This document shows, in pieces, positions 5,807 through 7,872 of a stretch of 7,872 nucleotides of DNA (within the stretch, counting starts at the first letter, position 1; every line of letters begins with the position of its first letter). This DNA comes from Altererythrobacter sp. Its GTDB lineage: Bacteria > Pseudomonadota > Alphaproteobacteria > Sphingomonadales > Sphingomonadaceae. The notes below the pieces were generated by a model, which was not told the DNA's origin, searched no databases, and saw nothing but the letters and a program-made list of their open reading frames with translations. A program made the translations under genes and the position numbers. The DNA is taken from positions 1-7,872 of the forward strand of contig WTKI01000284.1 in assembly GCA_011524425.1 (NCBI GenBank). Direction: 5' to 3'.

Positions 5807-7162
5807 ATGCGGATATTAGCTTGGCCTCTTGCTCTCATTGCGAGCCTCGCGCTCGCCATTCAACCGGTTGCAGCGCAATCCATCCTGCGCGATGCAGAGA
5901 CCGAAGCGCTGCTTGATGATATGGCAGCGCCTTTGGTCGAAGCGGCTGGGCTCGAACCAAGCAATGTGGACATGGTCCTCATCAATGACTCGTCGATCAA
6001 CGCTTTTGTCGCTGGCGGCCAAGCAATCTATATTCACGCTGGTCTGCTGGATGCAGCGGACACCGCTAATGAAGTGCAAGGTGTGATCGCTCACGAACTG
6101 GGCCATATCACAGGCGGTCACGTAGTGCGCTTTAGCGAAGGAGCAAACGCGGCCGGCAATATCTCTATCCTCAGCCTGCTGCTCGGCGTTGGAGCCGCTT
6201 TGGCAGGTGCGGGCGAAGCCGGAATCGGCATTATTCAGGCAGGACAACGCGCGGCATTGGGTAAATTTCTCGCCTATAGCCGCGTACAGGAATCCGCCGC
6301 CGATGCAGCCGGCGCAGAGTATCTCTCAACCGCTGGTATTTCAGGTCGCGGATCGCTGACATTCTTCGGCAAGCTGCGCAGCCAGGAATTTCGCTATGGC
6401 CGCAGCCAGGACGATGAAGCCGCCTTCACCCGGACACACCCTTTGTCAGGCGACCGTATTGCGCGGTTAAGAGAAACCTATGTCCGCGATCCCGCATGGG
6501 ATGCGCCGGATGATCTTGAAATACAGGCGCGGTTTGTGCGCATGAAAGCGAAGCTGTCTGGCTTCTTGGATCCTTCGGAACGCACTCTGGCGAAGTTTCC
6601 CGCCAGCGACACTTCAATCGGTGCCCGCTATGCGCGCGCCTATGCCTATCACAAGGCAGCGCAAGTCGATCTGGCTTTAGCGGAAGCAGACGCATTGTTG
6701 GCTACCGCGCCCAATGATCCCTATTTTCTAGAGCTTAAAGGGCAGGTCTTACTGGAATCAGGGCGACCGGTCGATGCGCTTGAACCTTTGCGCAGGGCAA
6801 CCCGGATCACCAATTCACAGCCTCTAATCGCCTCTATGTTTGGTCACGCATTGATTGCGACGGAAGATGAAACCAACCATCCCGAAGCTGAGCGCGTTCT
6901 GCGCGCCGCCGTTTCTCGCGACCGTCTCAATCCGTTCGCATGGTATCAGCTCGGTGTTGTCTACGCCGCCCGCGGAGATTTAGCCCGCGCGCGTTTGGCC
7001 AGCGCCGAACAGCAAGTCATGACACGGCGATATCCCGACGCCTTGCGAAGCGCTCAAGCAGCAGAAGCAGGCCTGCCGGTGGGCTCGCCGGACTGGATCA
7101 GAGCGCAGGACATTTCGCTTCAGGCCCGTGCCGCGCTGGAACAGATACGGGATTCCCAATAG
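5807..7162 (+). CDS. M48 family metalloprotease with TPR-like C-terminus, BepA/YfgC-like
   Basis: The 451-residue protein begins with a signal peptide (MRILAWPLAL..., cleavage likely after Ala23 in PVAAQ), so it is periplasmic. The M48 zinc protease domain includes INDSSINAFVAGGQAIYIH (59-77), zinc motif HELGH (96-100) with catalytic Glu97, and Glu162 in ESAADAAG as the third ligand. HPLSGDR (211-217) matches the conserved His-Pro segment that covers the active site in BepA-type enzymes. Residues about 273-445 form helical pairs typical of TPRs, such as AYAYHKAAQVDLALAEADALL and NPFAWYQLGVVYAARGDLARA. BepA-type proteins act on outer-membrane assembly substrates as both protease and chaperone; that role is inferred by similarity. 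ATG 5807 has AAGG seven bases upstream, overlapping the stop of the hydrolase gene, pointing to coupling. The open frame continues upstream to 5717 inside the hydrolase gene, but that extension would bury the signal peptide. Confidence 0.93.
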   Translation: MRILAWPLALIASLALAIQPVAAQSILRDAETEALLDDMAAPLVEAAGLEPSNVDMVLINDSSINAFVAGGQAIYIHAGLLDAADTANEVQGVIAHELGHITGGHVVRFSEGANAAGNISILSLLLGVGAALAGAGEAGIGIIQAGQRAALGKFLAYSRVQESAADAAGAEYLSTAGISGRGSLTFFGKLRSQEFRYGRSQDDEAAFTRTHPLSGDRIARLRETYVRDPAWDAPDDLEIQARFVRMKAKLSGFLDPSERTLAKFPASDTSIGARYARAYAYHKAAQVDLALAEADALLATAPNDPYFLELKGQVLLESGRPVDALEPLRRATRITNSQPLIASMFGHALIATEDETNHPEAERVLRAAVSRDRLNPFAWYQLGVVYAARGDLARARLASAEQQVMTRRYPDALRSAQAAEAGLPVGSPDWIRAQDISLQARAALEQIRDSQ

Positions 7163-7235
7163 TACGAGGCATAGCGCTTCGCGCATAAGGGGCGACAGTT
7201 TGCGCTTGCAGCGCGCATTTCAGGTGGATTGAACA

Positions 7236-7872
7236 ATGAAACAGCTTCTCACAAATGCAGTGCTGGCCTTGGCTTGTGGTTTTCTCGGGGCCGCAACCTG
7301 GTCGGCTACCGGTCTCGCTGACAAGCGCACAGAAGCTTATCTAATGGACAATCCGCAAATCCTGCCGGCCATGGTTCAGGCCTTTGAAGAGCAGGAGGCC
7401 AAGGATCGCCTCGCGCGGATGGACAACCAGGTCTACAAGCCATTCCCCGGTGCTGTTCTCGGCAATCCCAACGGGTCAAAAGTGCTGGTGGAGTTTACAG
7501 ATTACAACTGCCCATTCTGTAAGACGAGCAGCCAAGATGTTGCCGCGCTGATCGAGCAGGATCCTGAAGTCAAAGTCGTGATCCGCGAATTTCCTATCTT
7601 TCAAGGCAGCGACATCGCCTCGCGTATGGCGCTGGCCGCCGCTGAACAAGACAAGTTCGCTGAGTTTCACAAAGCGATGTTCGACTTGGCTCCTGCCTCT
7701 GCTGCAAGTGTCCGCGAAGCTGCTGAGCGCGCCGGTCTCGATCTGGAGCGCGCGCGAGCCTTTGGCCAATCGCGGGTTGTCGAAGCAGAACTGCGGAACA
7801 ATTCGTTGATGGCGCAGCAATTGGGCTTTGGTGGAACACCCAGCTGGATCGCTGGCGGCCGCGCCTTTGAAG
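7236..7872 (+). CDS. DsbA/ScsC-like thiol:disulfide protein, C-terminus cut by right edge
   Basis: 212 codons are present before the window ends. An N-terminal hydrophobic segment (about residues 5-26, MKQLLTNAVLALACG...) is a signal peptide or anchor for periplasmic location. Residues 30-62 form a charged helix, RTEAYLMDNPQILPAMVQAF then EEQEAKDRL, like the N-terminal oligomerisation stalk of ScsC and Com1-type proteins. The thioredoxin domain follows: KVLVEFTDYNCPFC with CxxC Cys92-Pro-Phe-Cys95, an inserted helical region (126-190), and GTPSW with the cis-proline Pro202 that faces the active site. Such proteins oxidise or isomerise disulfides in exported proteins; the stalk hints at an oligomeric isomerase or shuffler, an inference. 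GGTGGA lies about eight bases before the ATG. It follows the M48 protease gene in the same direction after 73 bases. Confidence 0.93.
   Translation, partial: MKQLLTNAVLALACGFLGAATWSATGLADKRTEAYLMDNPQILPAMVQAFEEQEAKDRLARMDNQVYKPFPGAVLGNPNGSKVLVEFTDYNCPFCKTSSQDVAALIEQDPEVKVVIREFPIFQGSDIASRMALAAAEQDKFAEFHKAMFDLAPASAASVREAAERAGLDLERARAFGQSRVVEAELRNNSLMAQQLGFGGTPSWIAGGRAFE

Noticed and set aside
7201..7220. Hairpin TGCGC-7-GCGCA followed by TTT between the M48 and DsbA-like genes
   Set aside because: A 5-bp stem with a three-base T-run just before the ribosome binding site is too weak to call a terminator or attenuator.

Overview
The window looks like ordinary chromosome from an alphaproteobacterium, most likely a sphingomonad (Erythrobacteraceae or Sphingomonadaceae type). 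The support is a GTTC-N7-GTTC LexA operator of the alphaproteobacterial type, an MmcB-family SOS repair gene, a PAS_5-like domain protein, moderately high GC with GC-rich third positions, and no sign of phage, transposon, CRISPR or plasmid genes. Species assignment is inference.

Left part, minus strand (1-405): the first 38 codons of a stand-alone acyl carrier protein run off the left edge, cut just before the phosphopantetheine serine. Upstream of it lies tRNA-Arg(CCG) with an encoded CCA tail. Apart from the tRNA, 116-584 has no convincing gene; it holds an 11-nt palindrome, a small hairpin and a weak candidate tRNA promoter.

Rest of the window, plus strand (585-7872): an unrecognised 129-residue helical protein; mmcB, a PD-(D/E)XK-like DNA repair protein with a LexA box at its start; a di-iron membrane hydroxylase of the sterol desaturase superfamily whose stop overlaps the start of a secreted DUF2141 protein (ATGA); a large PAS-like / very acidic linker / helical C-terminal domain protein of unknown role; a membrane-anchored alpha/beta hydrolase; a secreted BepA-like M48 metalloprotease with C-terminal TPR-like helices; and a DsbA/ScsC-like thiol:disulfide protein cut by the right edge.

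Three functional groups can be inferred. mmcB is an SOS-response gene. The hydroxylase and DUF2141 pair is translationally coupled and probably acts at the envelope. The hydrolase, M48 protease and DsbA-like protein are envelope or periplasmic proteins; the protease and thiol oxidoreductase together suggest outer-membrane protein quality control. The best candidate for something undescribed is the acidic PAS protein at 2995-4764; the other recognisable genes belong to known families.
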